Assembly: GCA_027603945.1 (NCBI GenBank)
Contig: JADIIU010000088.1
Coordinates: 1 to 54,621, forward strand
Origin: Terramyces sp. JEL0728
Lineage: Eukaryota; Chytridiomycota; Chytridiomycetes; Rhizophydiales; Terramycetaceae
DNA: 54,621 nt
Direction: 5' to 3'
Part shown: positions 33,802-47,694 of the stretch, piece after piece
Layout of the letters: every line of letters starts with the position of its first letter
How positions within the stretch are numbered: position 1 is the first letter of the stretch
Notes under the pieces: model-generated
The model's database searches: none
Seen by the model: only the letters and a program-made list of their open reading frames with translations
What the model was told of the DNA's origin: nothing
Program-made: the position numbers and the translations under genes

Positions 33802-36800
33802 ATGGAAAAGATACCACCGATAAAAAAAGATTTACTACCGACAGGAACAAGAGGTAGGAACTGGCTAGGTGAAATATCGTACATTCCCAAAGACCCAGTC
33901 CATCAAACACCTCTGCAAAAGTTTGACACCATTCATCAGAAATACCTCACTGAACCAAGAGTAACTGATCCGTCACCTCTAAAACAATCTAAACAAAAGA
34001 AAATTATTGTTGAAAAGAATGTAAAGAAAAAAGAGAGTTTTAGGAGTACAATGGTGAATATTATCATGCAGGAAGAACAGGAGGAAAAAGAAAAGATGCA
34101 GAGATACTACTACTTTATCACCAACGGCGTTGATACTCAACATGTTGCTAAAATGGAAGACAAATGGCTGTCAAATGTGCTTGATTTGATCCCGTCAAAA
34201 TTGAAAAAATTATCAAGTACTGTACAGACACTTAGTGGTGAAATGAGAGATGATTACCATATGAGTGTAAAAAAAGCAATAGGTTACTTACATTAACCCT
34301 AGTTGACTTTGTGCTTAAAGATCCAAGAGAAAAAAACGAAACTAGCATAGAACAGGATTCAATCTTGGATTTTCAAGAATATAAACAGAGCATCATTAAC
34401 TGGACTATAAACTACAGAGAATCTAAAATACTCTTGTCGTCATCTATTTTGTGTACAAATCCAAATATACTGGAAATACTGCTAGTTTGGAACAAATTCA
34501 AACAAACCAGATTGATTGAAATTGAGCCTATTGTTACCAAAGGAACATTTGAATTGAAAACATTTAAAAGCGCTGTTACTCAACGGTTGGAAAAAGCAGG
34601 CGAAAAACTAATGACTACGTAACTAATATTAACCTAGCTGGTATCCCACAATTTTAAATGTGTTTTATCAAGGAAGCAAAAGTAAAGAATGGACTAGCAT
34701 TCCAAATGACAGGATGGAATCATTCTTTAGGCTTGTTTCGCTCCTACTAGCGGATCAAATACGCTACATTGTAGAGAAAAGTGCTTTGGAATACCTGGAC
34801 TTGTTTGACCACTCTGAAAACAAGTTTCTTGGTATTGGCGGCAAGCCTGTAAATTTCTTGATTAGAATGGTACTGGATGATACAAAAATACGGTTGGAAC
34901 CCTCGGTACTAGAAATACAGTCTACAGTCGAATCTCTCTTGGATTTGATATTTGTCACTGCTGACAAAATACCTAAAATCGAAACACAGCTATTCGCTAC
35001 TGGACAGACGGTAACTACAAATAGAATACTGAGCAGTGTCAAGCCAGACCAATGCATCAGGGTTGCTTTTGAAGAAACCTTTCCTTTGCTGGTATCCCAA
35101 ATAAGAAAGACTCTCAAAGACCGTGTATCGAAATTATTGGAAGCACCGGTCGTTTACCTTGCCGAATTCGATAAACACAAATCGTTGGTTAGCAGAGCCA
35201 GTGATTTCGACGTTGCTGAATTCTTGTCAGCAGATAAGAGTTACGATACAATGATGGACGAAGTGAAAAGATTTAGAACGATGGCAAACCAAATTTTATG
35301 CTCATACCCATTCATTGTCGGCTTCTCAATGATTGAGCTGCACTGCAACGAGTTTATCACCAGCTTATCCGAGCGATCTGTTTACCTGTCATATAGAATT
35401 ATAGAAAAGTTGGGTGTGGAATACCGGACCACTAACCAAGAAATTATTACTGCTTTTGAAGAAATGGCGAAGCGCATTACCACTATGCCTGCAAACGTTG
35501 AAGAAATGTGCAACTTGCAGAAATACATAGATACAAGTAGAAACAACACAATGAAAGCGCTGGAAGAACAAGTAGACGATTCGAAAAAGAAACTCAACTT
35601 TATGATTACCTTTTCAGAATTAAAGAGGGAAGACTATGATATGAATACAGTCTTGTTCCAATGGCCTTTGAAAATCCCTCCAATCTTCCAAGAAGGTGAA
35701 TCAAACTTGATTAAATCGCGGCAGGTTAACCAAGAAGAATTGACGACAAGAAGAGAAAAACTTGACACGGAATTGGAAGGGTACACTAAACAAATTGAAG
35801 AGTATTATTCTTATGGAGAGTACTCTGACATCAACAAGTACTTGAAATCAGCGCAAAGGCTACAAGCCAAATTGGAAGCTATAGGCGAAAGAATCAGCAC
35901 ATTTAACCATGAAGAAGAACTGTTTGGCTGGGAAATTACAAAATTCTCTACTCTATCAGCGACAATCGAAACTTTATCCCCGTTCCTTACTCTATATCAA
36001 ACAAGCGTTGATTTGCAAAAACAGTACCATTCTTGGATGACTGGAAGTTTCTTGAAATTAGAACCGGAATCGGTCGAGAATGAAGTGACTACAATGTGGA
36101 GAAACATGTACAAACTGTCTCTAGTTTTTGAAAGCCATCCTATTCCTAGAGAGCTATCGAGAATAACCAAAGAGCAAATAGAAAAGTTCCAGGTCCACTT
36201 GCCGTTGATTTCCACTCTATGTAATCCAGGTTTACGGGAACGCCACTGGAAAGATATTTCGCAGATTGTTGGGTTTAGATTCCAACCGGATGAATCAACG
36301 AGTCTTTCAGCTGTTCTAGAACGAAACTTGGGGTCTTATATGGCAAATTTGGAGCAAATAAGTGTTGTTGCTACAAAAGAGTATTCATTTGAAAAAGCGC
36401 TGCAGAAAATGTACAACGAATGGAGAGATATACAATTTATCACACTTGATTATAGGGATACTGGCACACAAATTCTCGGCGGTACTGACGAGATACAAAC
36501 CCTACTAGATGATCATATTGTAAAAACACAGACTATGCGCGGATCTCCGTTCATCAAAGCCTTTGAAGATGAAACTAAATCTTGGGACACCAAACTAATA
36601 CTTGTCCAAGATATTTTAGACGAATGGCTAAAAGTACAGAGCACATGGTTGTACTTGGAGCCTATATTTAGCAGCGAAGATATCATGCGGCAAATGCCAA
36701 GTGAAGGGAAACGGTTTGTATCTGTAAACAAAACTTGGAAAGACATCATGGCATATACCGTTAAGGATCCACACGTCCAAAAAGTATGTGAAATGCCAGA

Positions 36801-39800
36801 TCTGCTGCTGCTGCTAAAGGACAGCAACTATGAGCTAGACTTGATCCAAAAGGGATTAAACCAATACTTGGAAATCAAGAGACTGTACTTTCCAAGATTC
36901 TTTTTCCTTTCTAACGATGAAATGCTTGAAATACTCTCTGAAACTAGAGATCCAACCAGAGTACAACCGCATTTAAAGAAATGTTTCGAAGGCGTGAATA
37001 GTCTCGAGTTCACATCTAACATGGATATTTTAGGAATGTACTCTAGTGCCAAGGAATATATTCCGTTCACCAACAGTATTTCTACTAATGATGCTGCTGG
37101 ATCTGTTGAGAAATGGCTGCTGGACGTGGAAAAAACAATGCTGGCTAGCATGCGACAAGTTGTATTTGCCGGCTACGAAACCTACTCTGACACACCAAGA
37201 GAAAAATGGGTCCTGACATGTCCGGGTCAAGTTGTGCTTGGCGTGTCGCAGATATTCTGGACAAGAGAGGTTGAGATGGCAATATACTCGAATAAGGAAA
37301 ATGCCCTTCGTATATTTGAAGAAGTCAATACAGATAGGTTATCAAAGATTGTCGATCTGGTTCGGGGCAATTTGTCCAAACTAAACAGAAGCACCCTGGA
37401 AGCGCTAGTAGTTGTAAGTTTATTTTTATATTAGATTGATGTGCATGCTAGAGATGTCGTTGGCCAACTCGCATCGGCAAATGTAAGTAACATCAACGAC
37501 TTTGCATGGCTCAGTCAGCTTCGATACTATTTTTCAACTCCAGAAGAAGGGCTGATTGTAAAAATGATCAACTCTGTCCAAAAGTACGGCTATGAATATC
37601 TGGGTAATTCCGCGCGTTTGGTCATCACGCCGCTAACGGATCGTTGCTATCGCACACTATTTGGCGCATTGCAACTCAACCTCGGCGGTGCTCCAGAAGG
37701 ACCTGCTGGAACTGGTAAAACAGAGTCTGTCAAGGATTTGGCCAAGGCACTGGCCATGTTTTGTGTCGTATACAACTGTTCGGACGGGCTGGACTTTATT
37801 GCTATGGGCAAATTCTTTAAAGGACTGGCATCTGCTGGTGCCTGGGCATGTTTTGACGAATTCAATCGCATAGATTTGGAAGTTTTGTCTGTAGTTGCCC
37901 AGCAGATACTGACTATTCAAAGAGCCAAGGCTGCAAAAGTTGAAAAGTTTGTGTTTGAAGGTACAGAATTGAACATGAATCCAGTGGCAAACGTATTCAT
38001 TACAATGAACCCTGGCTATGCTGGTCGCAGTGAATTGCCAGATAATCTCAAAGCACTCTTCCGTCCGGTAGCGATGATGGTGCCAGATTATACGCTTATT
38101 GCCGAAATTTCGCTGTATTCGTTTGGATTTGTGCAGGCTAGGTCGCTGGCTGTGAAAATTACTGCAACCTACAAGCTATGTTCAGAACAGCTCTCGTCAC
38201 AAGATCACTACGATTACGGCATGCGAGCAGTAAAGTCTGTTCTAAACGCCGCCGGTGCTCTCAAATTAAAATATCCTCAAGAGTCAGAAAACATTCTTGT
38301 TCTTCGATCCATTATAGATGTAAATTTAGCAAAGTTCTTGTCTCAGGATATTCCGTTGTTCAAAGGCATCACGGCTGATTTGTTCCCTGGAGTTACTTTG
38401 CCTACCCCTGATTATGCAACACTAATCAGAGCGTTGGATCAAAATTGCGAAAAGTTTAATTTGCAAAATGTTCCAGCATTCATGGAAAAGGTACTTCAGA
38501 TATACGAGATGATGCTGGTCAGACACGGCTTTATGGTTGTTGGAGAATCTTTTGCCGGGAAAACATCAGCCTATAGAGTGTTACAAGGAGCGCTGACTGA
38601 TATCAACAAACAGGATGCAATGCAAGAAGCAAAAGTGGTTGTGCAGTGTTTAAATCCAAAATCAATTACTATGGGCCAACTGTACGGCCAGTTTGATCCA
38701 ACTACCCACGAATGGTCTGATGGAGTTTTAGCTGTAGGGTTTCGCACTTTTGCGTCCACTCCCACTCCAGATAGAAAATGGATCATTTTTGACGGACCTG
38801 TGGATGCCATTTGGATTGAAAACATGAACACTGTGTTAGATGACAACAAGAAACTGTGTCTCAATAGCGGAGAAATTATCCAGCTGTCATCTGTGATGAG
38901 TTTGATCTTTGAGGTCAGGGACTTGGCTGTCGCATCTCCAGGTAATTGTAATTAAAGTTAGCCACTGTGAGTAGATGCGGTATGATTTTCATGGAGCCGG
39001 CAAGAATTGGATGGAGAGATACGCTGGTTGTTTCGTGGATGTATAAAAACACGGTATTGGAAGAGAATCAAAAGAACATGATTTCTGATTTCATTGATTG
39101 GCTGCTCCCCCCACTTTTATCGTTCTTGAGAAAGGATTGTGTCGAAATTTCAGAGACTTCTGATAGCAACCTGGCATTTGCATTCTTGAACATTTTCGAA
39201 TCCTTATTAAACGATGCGGCTGGATCGAAAGCAGACAAACCGGGAGCAGTGAGCACCAAAAACGTTCAAGGCTGCTTCCTGCTTGCTATAATTTGGTCCA
39301 TTGGAGGTAGCGTGAACGATGCATCAAGACCTAAATTCAACGATAATATGAGGGCAATATTTAATTCCCAGAAGCCTGCTCAAATGGAAATATCGTTGCC
39401 AGAAGGTTCGATTTACGAATTCGTGTTTGAAACATCCTCCTCTACTTGGAAACATTGGTTAACTACTTTACCGGAAAACTACACCATTCCAGCCAAAATT
39501 AAATACGACCAGATAATGGTGCCAACCCTGGATACTGCTCGTTATTCGTACTTGCTACAGCTGCTCATTCGCTATTCAAAACAAGTACTGTTTGTCGGAC
39601 CAACAGGTACTGGTAAATCCATGTATATCAAAGACACTTTGATGAATGTAATGAATAAGGACATATTTATTCCGGTATTCGTCAACTTTTCTGCTCAGAC
39701 CAGTGCTTATCAAACGCAGGAAATTATAGAGTCGAAACTGGACAAGCGGAGAAAAGGAGTATTTGGGCCGGCAATGGGCAAAAAATGCTGCATTTTTGTT

Positions 39801-42800
39801 GACGACCTGAACATGCCAGCTAGAGAAGTGTATGGTGCCCAGCCGCCAATTGAATTACTTCGACAATGGATGGATCACGGCGGATGGTACAATCTCCAAG
39901 AAAACAGCATGCAAGAATTTACTGATATTCAGTTTATTGCAGCCATGGGTCCCTCTGGAGGTGGCAGGAGCCCAATTACGTCAAGATTCCTTCGTCATTT
40001 CAATGTTATTTCCATCACATCTTTTGACGATCAAACACTCCACAAAATATTTGAAACTATCTTGGATTGGCACTTGAAATCCAACAATTTCTCCAAAGAG
40101 CTGCAAGGGCTCAGCAAAAATATTGTATCTGCGACTCGTGAAATCTATCGGGGTTCGATGAGCAACCTGTTGCCAACTCCACGAAAATCCCACTACACTT
40201 TCAACCTGAGAGATTTCGCAAGGGTTATCCAAGGGGTTTTACTTGTAAAGGCGGATAGTGTGTCTGATGTGCCAAAAATGGTCAGACTGTGGTTACATGA
40301 AGCATTTAGAGTGTTCTATGACCGCCTAACAGATGACGAAGATAGAAAATGGATTTTCAATTTCAGCCAGCAAACTGTCAAAAACTGCTTTGATCAGCCG
40401 TTCAATGCCGTTTTCAAAGACTATGACTTTGACGGGGATGGAGCTGTCCAAGAAGATGACCTTCGATCACTTTTGTATGCAACTTATTTGTCGCCAAGAG
40501 AGGCATCTGGAAAAGCTTACAATGAAATATCCGACTTGCAGGAGCTGACAAACTTTATGGATAAAGCTTTGCTGGAACATAATCAGATCAGCAAAAAGCC
40601 GATGGATTTGGTAATGTTTAGATTTGCAATTGAGCACATCTCGAGAATATCTCGTGTGTTGCTGCAGCCAAGAGGAAACATTTTGTTGGTTGGTGTAGGT
40701 GGAAGTGGGAGACAAAGTTTCACAAGACTAGCGGCATATGTCGCAGAATTCGATGTATTCCAAGTTGAGATTGCAAAGAATTACAATATTACAAACTGGC
40801 ACGATGATTTGAAAAAAGTATTCCGGGTTGCTGGAGGACAAGGCAAACCAACAATATTCCTGTTCAGCGACACGCAAATTCAGGAAGAATCGTTTTTGGA
40901 AGATATCAACAACATACTGAATGCTGGCGAAGTTCCAAACTTGTATGCAAACGATGAAAAACAAGAAATGTTTGAGCTGATTCGTCAAGACTACAAATCA
41001 ATGGGTAAAACCTTCGAAGGTACCCCAACGGCAATGTTTAATGTATTTGTCGATAGATGTCGTGAAAACTTGCATTTATGTTTGGCAATGAGTCCGGTAG
41101 GTGAAGCTTTTAGAGTTCGTCTCAGGCAATTCCCATCGCTGGTAAATTGCTGCACCATTGATTGGTTCAAAGACTGGCCAAATGATGCGTTGGAAATGGT
41201 AGCAACTAAATTTTTGAAGGATGTCGAAATGCCGGATAAAATCAGACAGGATGTTGTCCAGATGTGTCAATACTTGCACGAGTCGACACGGCTCACTTCG
41301 CAAAAGTTCTTGCAGCTATTTAGACGACACAATTACGTTACCCCAACATCATATTTGGAATTGATTCGAACTTTCAAGTCACTTTTGGCTCTGAAACAAG
41401 CAGCTGTGCTAAAACTGAAAAATAGATATGTCAATGGCTTGGACAAGTTGACATTTGCTCAAAATGCCGTGTCGAAAATGCAAGTCGATTTGGGTGATTT
41501 GCAACCACAGCTAATCAAGACGCAAGGGGAAACAGACAAGATTATGGTTCAAATTGAAGTAGAATCTAAAGAAGTGCTTGCAACAAAGAGCGTAGTGTCG
41601 GTTGACGAAGCGATTGCCAGTAAGAAAGCAGCAGAATCAAAAGCTATTAAGGACGACTGTGAAGCACAATTAGCAGAGGCTATCCCAGCACTAAATTCTG
41701 CGGTTGCTGCTTTGGACACACTCAAACCCGCTGATATCACAGTTTTGAAATCAATGAAGAGTCCACCTGCAGCCGTAAAACTGGTCATGGAAGCCGTTTG
41801 TGTGATGAAAGATATTAAGCCTGTAAAAATTGCAGATCCGGCCGGGTCTGGTAAAAAAATTGAAGATTATTGGGGACCTTCGAAAACTTTGATGTCGGAT
41901 ATGAAATTCTTGGAAAGTTTAAAGATCTATGACAAGGATAATATTTCACCTGCAATCATGAAAATAATCAGATCAAAGTATATCGACAATCCCGAATTTG
42001 TACCCGAATTGATTCGATCTGCCTCATCTGCTGCTGAAGGTCTTTGCAAATGGGTAAGGGCATTAGAAGTGTACGACCGGGTAGCAAAAGTAGTAGCCCC
42101 AAAGAAGCTTGCTTTGGCACAGGCCGAAAGTGAACTAGCGGAAACTATGGTGAGTTTGAACGAAAAGCGAGCAACGCTCAAAGCTGTCGAGGACAGAATG
42201 CAGGCTTTGGAAGACAACTTTAAAGCAATGACCGAAAAGAAAACGCAGCTAGAAAACCAAGTCGACTCTGTTTCAAAGCAACTAGTCCGTGCTGAACAAC
42301 TGATTGGCAGTTTGGGGGATGAACAAGAACGGTGGACCCAATGCGCAATTGATTTGCAGGTACAATACACGGCATTGACTGGCGATGTGCTGGTATCTTC
42401 TGGAATTGTTGCATATCTTGGAGCATTCACAAAAACGTTTAGAGATGAATGTGTCAGCAATTGGGCTGCCAGATGCAAGGAAAGAAACATTCCGTGTTCG
42501 GACGAAATCAAATTAGCAAATGTACTGGGCGAGCCGGTGAAAACTAGATCCTGGGTATTGGCAGGGTTGCCCAACGATTCGTTTTCTATTGACAACGGCA
42601 TCATGATTTCAAATGCAAGGCGATGGCCACTAATGATTGATCCTCAAGGACAAGCAAACAAGTGGATCAAAAACATGGAAAAGTCAAAGAATCTAGCAGT
42701 AGTGAAACTAACAGACTCTGACTATGTGCGCACTTTGGAAAATGCAGTGCAGTTTGGCACACCGGTATTGCTTGAGAATGTTGGCGAGCAGCTTGATCCT

Positions 42801-45800
42801 GTGTTGGAGCCTATTTTATTGAAGCAAACTTTCAAACAAGGCGGGATTACGTGTATTAGATTGGGCGATGCGACGGTCGAATATTCTCCAGAATTTAGAT
42901 TCTACATAACCACAAAACTAAGAAATCCACACTATCTACCAGAGTTGTCAACAAAAGTAACCTTGTTAAACTTTATGATTACTCCAGAAGGGTTAGAAGA
43001 TCAACTTTTAGGAATTGTAATAGCAAAGGAACGACCAGAATTGGAAGAAATGAAGGTGCAGCTCCTGCTACAGTCTGCAGACAACAAAAAGCTGCTGCAG
43101 GAATTGGAAGATAAGATTTTAGAAGTGCTTTCGTCGTCGCAGGGCAATATTTTAGAAGATGAAACAGGTATTCAAGTGCTGTCATCATCCAAAATATTGG
43201 CTAAAACCATCTCTGAAAAACAAGCAATTGCAGAGAAAACCGAAATTAAAATTGACGAGATCCGTGTTGGATATAAACCGATTGCATATCATGCCTCGGT
43301 AATGTTCTTTTGTATCGCAGAACTCGCAAATATTGAGCCCATGTATCAATATTCACTTGCGTGGTATATTAACTTGTTTATTAACTCTATTGAATCCAGC
43401 GAAAAATCGTCTGATGTTACAGTTCGGCTGCAAACTCTGCGAACTCATTTTACAGAATCGCTATACGGAAATGTCTGTAGATCGCTGTTTGAAAAAGACA
43501 AGTTGGTGTTTTCATTTTTGCTGACAGTTTCTATACTTAAATCCGCAAACGAAATTGACGCAACAGAATGGAGATATATATTAACCGGTGGTGTTGGAGT
43601 GAGCGAAACGGCAGTGGCAAATCCCGATAATACTTGGATTACTGAAAAGTCGTGGAGTGAAGTTTGTCGCCTGTCTGATATTCCTGCTTTCCATGGATTC
43701 GCAAAGGCATTCAATGAACATATTACAGAATGGAGAAGACTGTTTGATAGCCAAGATCCCCAAGAATACACATTGCCAGGGAAATGGGACGAAAAACTGA
43801 ATCCATTCCAGAAATTAATGGTACTCCGGGCAATCAGACCAGATAAAATGATACTTGCAATTGCCAACTTTATTGTGCTGAAAATGTCAAAGAAGTTTGT
43901 AGAGCCGCCGCCATTCAACTTGGCAAACAGCTATGCAGATTCCAACAATTGCTCACCTCTAATTTTCGTGCTGTCCCCTGGTGCTGATCCAATGACTGAA
44001 CTGCTTCGATTTGCAGATACCAAGGGAATGGGAGGAAGCAAAATCAACTCTATATCTTTAGGTCAGGGACAAGGGCCGATTGCTGCAAAGATGATTGCAC
44101 AGGCAATCACAAACGGCTTGTGGGTGGTGTTGCAGAACTGCCACTTGGCAATAAGTTGGATGACGGCCTTGGAAAAGATTTGCGAAGATCTGTCACCTGA
44201 AAATACACACAAGGAGTTTAGACTATGGTTAACTTCATATCCTTCGGATAAGTTTCCTGTTACACTGTTGCAGAATGGCGTAAAGATGACTAATGAACCT
44301 CCGAAAGGATTGAAAGCAAACTTGAAAAAGTCGTATCTCAGCGATCCAATCAATGACAAAAGCTTTTATCAAAATCCACAGCAGCAAGACGTGTTTGAAA
44401 AAATGCTGTTTGCATTATGTTTCTTCCATGGCGTAGTCCAAGAAAGAAGACAGTTTGGGCCAATTGGTTGGAATATTCCCTATGAATTCAACGACACAGA
44501 TCTCAGAATATCCGCAAGGCAGCTCAAAAACTTTTTGGCTGAATATGATGAGGTGCCGTATGACGCTCTAGTATATTTGACAGGTACGTGAAATATAATT
44601 TCTAGGCCAATGCAACTATGGTGGAAGAGTCACTGATGATAAGGACAGAAGAACATTAATGACGCACTTGACAGCATTGTACAACCCAGATATCAACAAC
44701 AAAGAGGTAGGCTTAATCTTATTTAGAATTTCCAATTCTCTGTCAGCGGGACATATGCTGTTCCGACCGACACTAGCTATGATGGAATATTGGCATACAT
44801 TAACGAATTGCCAATGGATGCAAAGCCAGAAGTATTCAACTTGCATGAAAATGCAGATATTGCTAAAAACCAGCTGGAAACTGATTCGTTCTTTAAAGCC
44901 ATCCTGCTGACCCAAGGTAAAATGGAAGCAGGCGGGTCCAAATCCAACGAGCAAATTGTCACGGAAGTAGCAACCGATATGCTAAACAGGTTACCAAGCG
45001 CATTTGATATTCAATTAATCTCGCAAAAGTATCCTACAGATTACTTTGAAAGTATGAATACCGTGTTGTTGCAGGAGGCTATTAGATTCAGAAAATTAAC
45101 TGAAGTAGTCAGGGACAGTCTGAAAAATATCCAAAAGGCAATGAAAGGGTTGGTAGTTATGTCGGCAGAACTTGAAGATGTGTATAACAGCATACTTTTG
45201 GGTACAATTCCAAAATTGTGGGCTGGGAAAAGCTATCCTTCGCTAAAACCACTTTCAAGCTACTTTAACGACCTGTTGCAAAGACTGTCCTTCCTACAGA
45301 AATGGGTCAGCGATGGCCAGCCTATTGTATTTTGGATATCTGGATTCTTCTTTACCCAGAGTTTCTTGACTGGATGTCTGCAAAACTATGCCAGAAAACA
45401 CACAATCCCCATAGACTTGCTGGGGCTAGAGTTTATAGTGCAGCCAACGAAATCAGCCGGTGTCCGGCCAGAAGAAGGACAATATGTAAATGGTTTATTC
45501 CTAGAAGGTGCGCGATGGGATATTAAAATGAATTCTATAGCTGAATCTTATCCAAGGGTGCTGTTTGACGCTATGCCGATTATTTGGCTGAAGCCCGGAG
45601 AAAGATCCAAGTTTATCACCAATGCCACTTATGAGTGTCCGGTTTACAAGACTGCGGCAAGAAGAGGAACACTTTCAACCACGGGGTAATTTCTTTTTAA
45701 CAATAGACACAGTACAAACTTTGTAATGTCAATGAGAATCCCAACCAACGTCCCAGAGGAAGTTTGGATATTGAAAGGTGTCGCGGCTTTGACAAGTTTA

Positions 45801-45809
45801 AGTGAATAA
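33802..45809 (+). CDS. DNAH7: Axonemal inner-arm dynein heavy chain (DNAH3/7/12 type)
   Basis: About 3954 aa after removing seven introns: 34283-34302, 34619-34637, 37414-37434, 38942-38961, 44584-44605, 44707-44726 and 45686-45706 (19-22 nt). The short tail and the [14 protein letters not shown] segment point to the single-headed inner-arm class. Visible parts are AAA1 GPAGTGKTE near residue 1280; AAA2 GESFAGKTS near 1560; AAA3 GPTGTGKS near 1905; an EF-hand-like loop [12 protein letters not shown] near 2185; AAA4 GVGGSGRQS near 2270; stalk and microtubule-binding domain around 2450-2850; and the C-terminal [12 protein letters not shown] and [11 protein letters not shown] segments. The last exon ends [19 protein letters not shown]. 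It drives microtubule sliding in the flagellum. The DNAH3/7/12 subtype is a judgement; the class is firm. Confidence 0.93.
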
Positions 45810-45837
45810 TAAATTTGGAGTAAACAGCTTGGATTTA

Positions 45838-46482
45838 TTACGCAGGAGTTAATAACAAACCCCAATACATTGTTTCCACACCAGTTTCAGAATCTTTATA
45901 TCCAAGAAACATTTCCTTTCTCAAGACTCTTAATTTCAACTCCAACAGCATTTCATCCAGCTCTTTCCCTTCCATATGGTTTAACGAATCATTTTGGGTC
46001 GCTGGGATGGTTAATCCAATATATTTTCCAGGGTTTGCATGCGAAATGAATTTTACCAGCATTTCTCTGATATCGGCCACAAAATCCAGCACTCCCACTG
46101 AGTTAGTAGCTATTACCGCACATGATTGCGTCGTATGAATCAACTTCAAACGGTAGCTGGATATCTTGGCACACGAGCTTGAAGAATGGATATTTTTTCG
46201 CAACCCCGAGCATCTAGATCAGACATAAGCTACTTGAGGACTAGCATCAATCCCTGTAACTTGATAGGTAAACTTTTCATTGAAAAATATCTGCGATGAC
46301 TGTCCAGTGCCGCATCCAACATCCAATATTTTTGGATTTGCTACTAACGAGTTTTGCAAGATCTCGTGGACCCATAAGCTTATTATGTGAGGTGCAGGAT
46401 ACGTATCTATTGAAGTTTCCTTATCATATAGATCTGCATATTTTTGATAAAATTCGTTGCTTTCTTGTACACTCCATCCCAT
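45838..46482 (-). CDS. Class I SAM-dependent methyltransferase (METTL27-like)
   Basis: 201 aa after removing introns 46214-46233 (20) and 46098-46116 (19). The ATG at 46482 gives MGWSVQESNEFYQKYADLYD, which resembles the start of the METTL27 (WBSCR27) group. Motif I is ILDVGCGTGQSS; the following strands are VTGIDASPQML (acidic ribose contact) and, after intron 2, YDAIMCVGVLDFV. The C-terminal half carries GKYIGLTIPATQN. The substrate is unknown. It converges with the dynein gene, with 28 bp between stop codons. Four 16-bp tandem repeats lie 72-135 bp upstream of its start. Confidence 0.8.
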
Positions 46483-46553
46483 TGAAAAAAGTCGAAAATT
46501 TCGTGCAGCATTCTGCTTTGTTGACTGAACTTTACATAGGTCTCTGCAACCAG

Positions 46554-46617
46554 AGTCCGTTTGCCGCAGAGTCCGTTTGCCATAGAATCCGTTTGCCGTA
46601 GAGTCCGTTTGCCGCAG
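46554..46617. repeat. Four 16-bp tandem repeats (agtccgtttgccgcag)
   Basis: Four head-to-tail 16-bp units: 46554-46569, 46570-46585, 46586-46601 and 46602-46617. The first and last are identical; the middle two differ at one to three bases. They lie in the presumed promoter or leader of the methyltransferase gene. Confidence 0.9.
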
Positions 46618-46828
46618 AATAAGGCAGTGCGGGAAAGAGCAAACAGCCAGCAAGTTGGGAGTGCCAGGGTCCGTAGTACGACTTGAACAGTGCTGTGCCT
46701 GCAAGTTTAACCGCCTACCAACCAATATTCCCTAGTTCCACTTGCTAATGCTTTCTAGTTTGGAAATTCGCCCCCAACTGTATCATGTTTTTGAGTCCAA
46801 AAAAAGAATTGAAAGGGAACAAAAGCAG

Positions 46829-46836
46829 TATAAATA
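46829..46836 (+). promoter_or_regulatory. TATA box of a small secreted protein gene
   Basis: tataaata, 32 nt before the ATG at 46861. Confidence 0.6.
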
Positions 46837-46860
46837 GCACCGGAATTTCCACTGAATTAA

Positions 46861-47235
46861 ATGTTCTCTGTCGCTATCCTCGCTGCTGCTGCCTTTGCCC
46901 AAACCTATCACGTCAATATCATTGCAGCCGAGCCAATTACCTTTGTTGACCCAAAAGACACTCAAGCATTGAAAGCACTTGGCGTCAGTACTGACAACTA
47001 CGGCATCGACTACAAACTCATCAACCCAACTACCGTTGACTGCACTATTGAAGATTCTGATGGCGGATTCAACTTTGCTCTAACTGATAATCAAGGAAAC
47101 TTTTGCGGATTGATCTTTAGTACCGATCCAATCAGAGAAACTGCTACTGTTTTAACAGACAAGGAACCAAGCAAAGGACTGAAATGCACTGTTGAAACAG
47201 ATGACCAATTGAATATCAACATTACCGTTGTTTAA
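46861..47235 (+). CDS. Small secreted protein
   Basis: 124 aa. Signal peptide MFSVAILAAAAFAQ; the mature part of about 110 residues is acidic with three cysteines (VDCTIED, NFCGLIF, LKCTVE) and looks all-beta (alternating hydrophobic strands). No family recognised. It has a strong TATA box 32 nt before the start, as in the other secreted genes, suggesting high or regulated expression. Confidence 0.65.
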   Translation: MFSVAILAAAAFAQTYHVNIIAAEPITFVDPKDTQALKALGVSTDNYGIDYKLINPTTVDCTIEDSDGGFNFALTDNQGNFCGLIFSTDPIRETATVLTDKEPSKGLKCTVETDDQLNINITVV

Positions 47236-47370
47236 ATTAATAAATTATATATTTTGGCAATTGGCTGATGCAGTCCAGAATTATATTTATTCAGAACATC
47301 AAATTAAACTATTTAATGTTGAAAAATAAGCTTTGGAGAGCTTGATTGACTTGAATTCAACTTTGAAATA

Positions 47371-47694
47371 ATGATACATTGGTCCTACATCTATACGCGT
47401 TTGAATAAACCTTGGAACAATTACACCATAGAAATCTCCTTTACTATGAAAATGTTCTTGGTTGGTCTGTTCATCTACCCTGTGCCCTTCTTTGTTCTTC
47501 TGAGACCTATAATTTCTAGCGAGCACATTAGCGATAGTCTCCTTGATAGTACACTGGCATTTGGCAATAGCATCTATGTTTATACAAGAAAGGACAGATA
47601 TCAACTGCTCATTGCTTACTACATCGCGATCGCAACAATTCTCGCCAATCTGTTTTCGTTGACTGATTACCTAAAGATTCTCCATATGAATTGA
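47371..47694 (+). CDS. Possible small membrane protein
   Basis: 107-aa frame, or 82 aa from an inner ATG at 47446. The latter has two or three hydrophobic segments (MFLVGLFIYPVPFFVLLRPI; LLIAYYIAIATILANLFSL). An opposing 101-aa frame (47604-47299) overlaps it completely, and I could not decide from homology which is coding; membrane-like composition favours this one. No family recognised. Confidence 0.3.
   Translation: MIHWSYIYTRLNKPWNNYTIEISFTMKMFLVGLFIYPVPFFVLLRPIISSEHISDSLLDSTLAFGNSIYVYTRKDRYQLLIAYYIAIATILANLFSLTDYLKILHMN

Noticed and set aside
46554..46617. CRISPR-like array.
   Set aside because: The units are contiguous 16-mers without spacers, in a eukaryotic promoter region.
47299..47604. 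A 101-aa minus-strand frame ending VEFKSIKLSKAYF as an alternative gene.
   Set aside because: No start context or homology, and upstream exons could not be built; the opposing membrane-like frame was kept instead, with low confidence.
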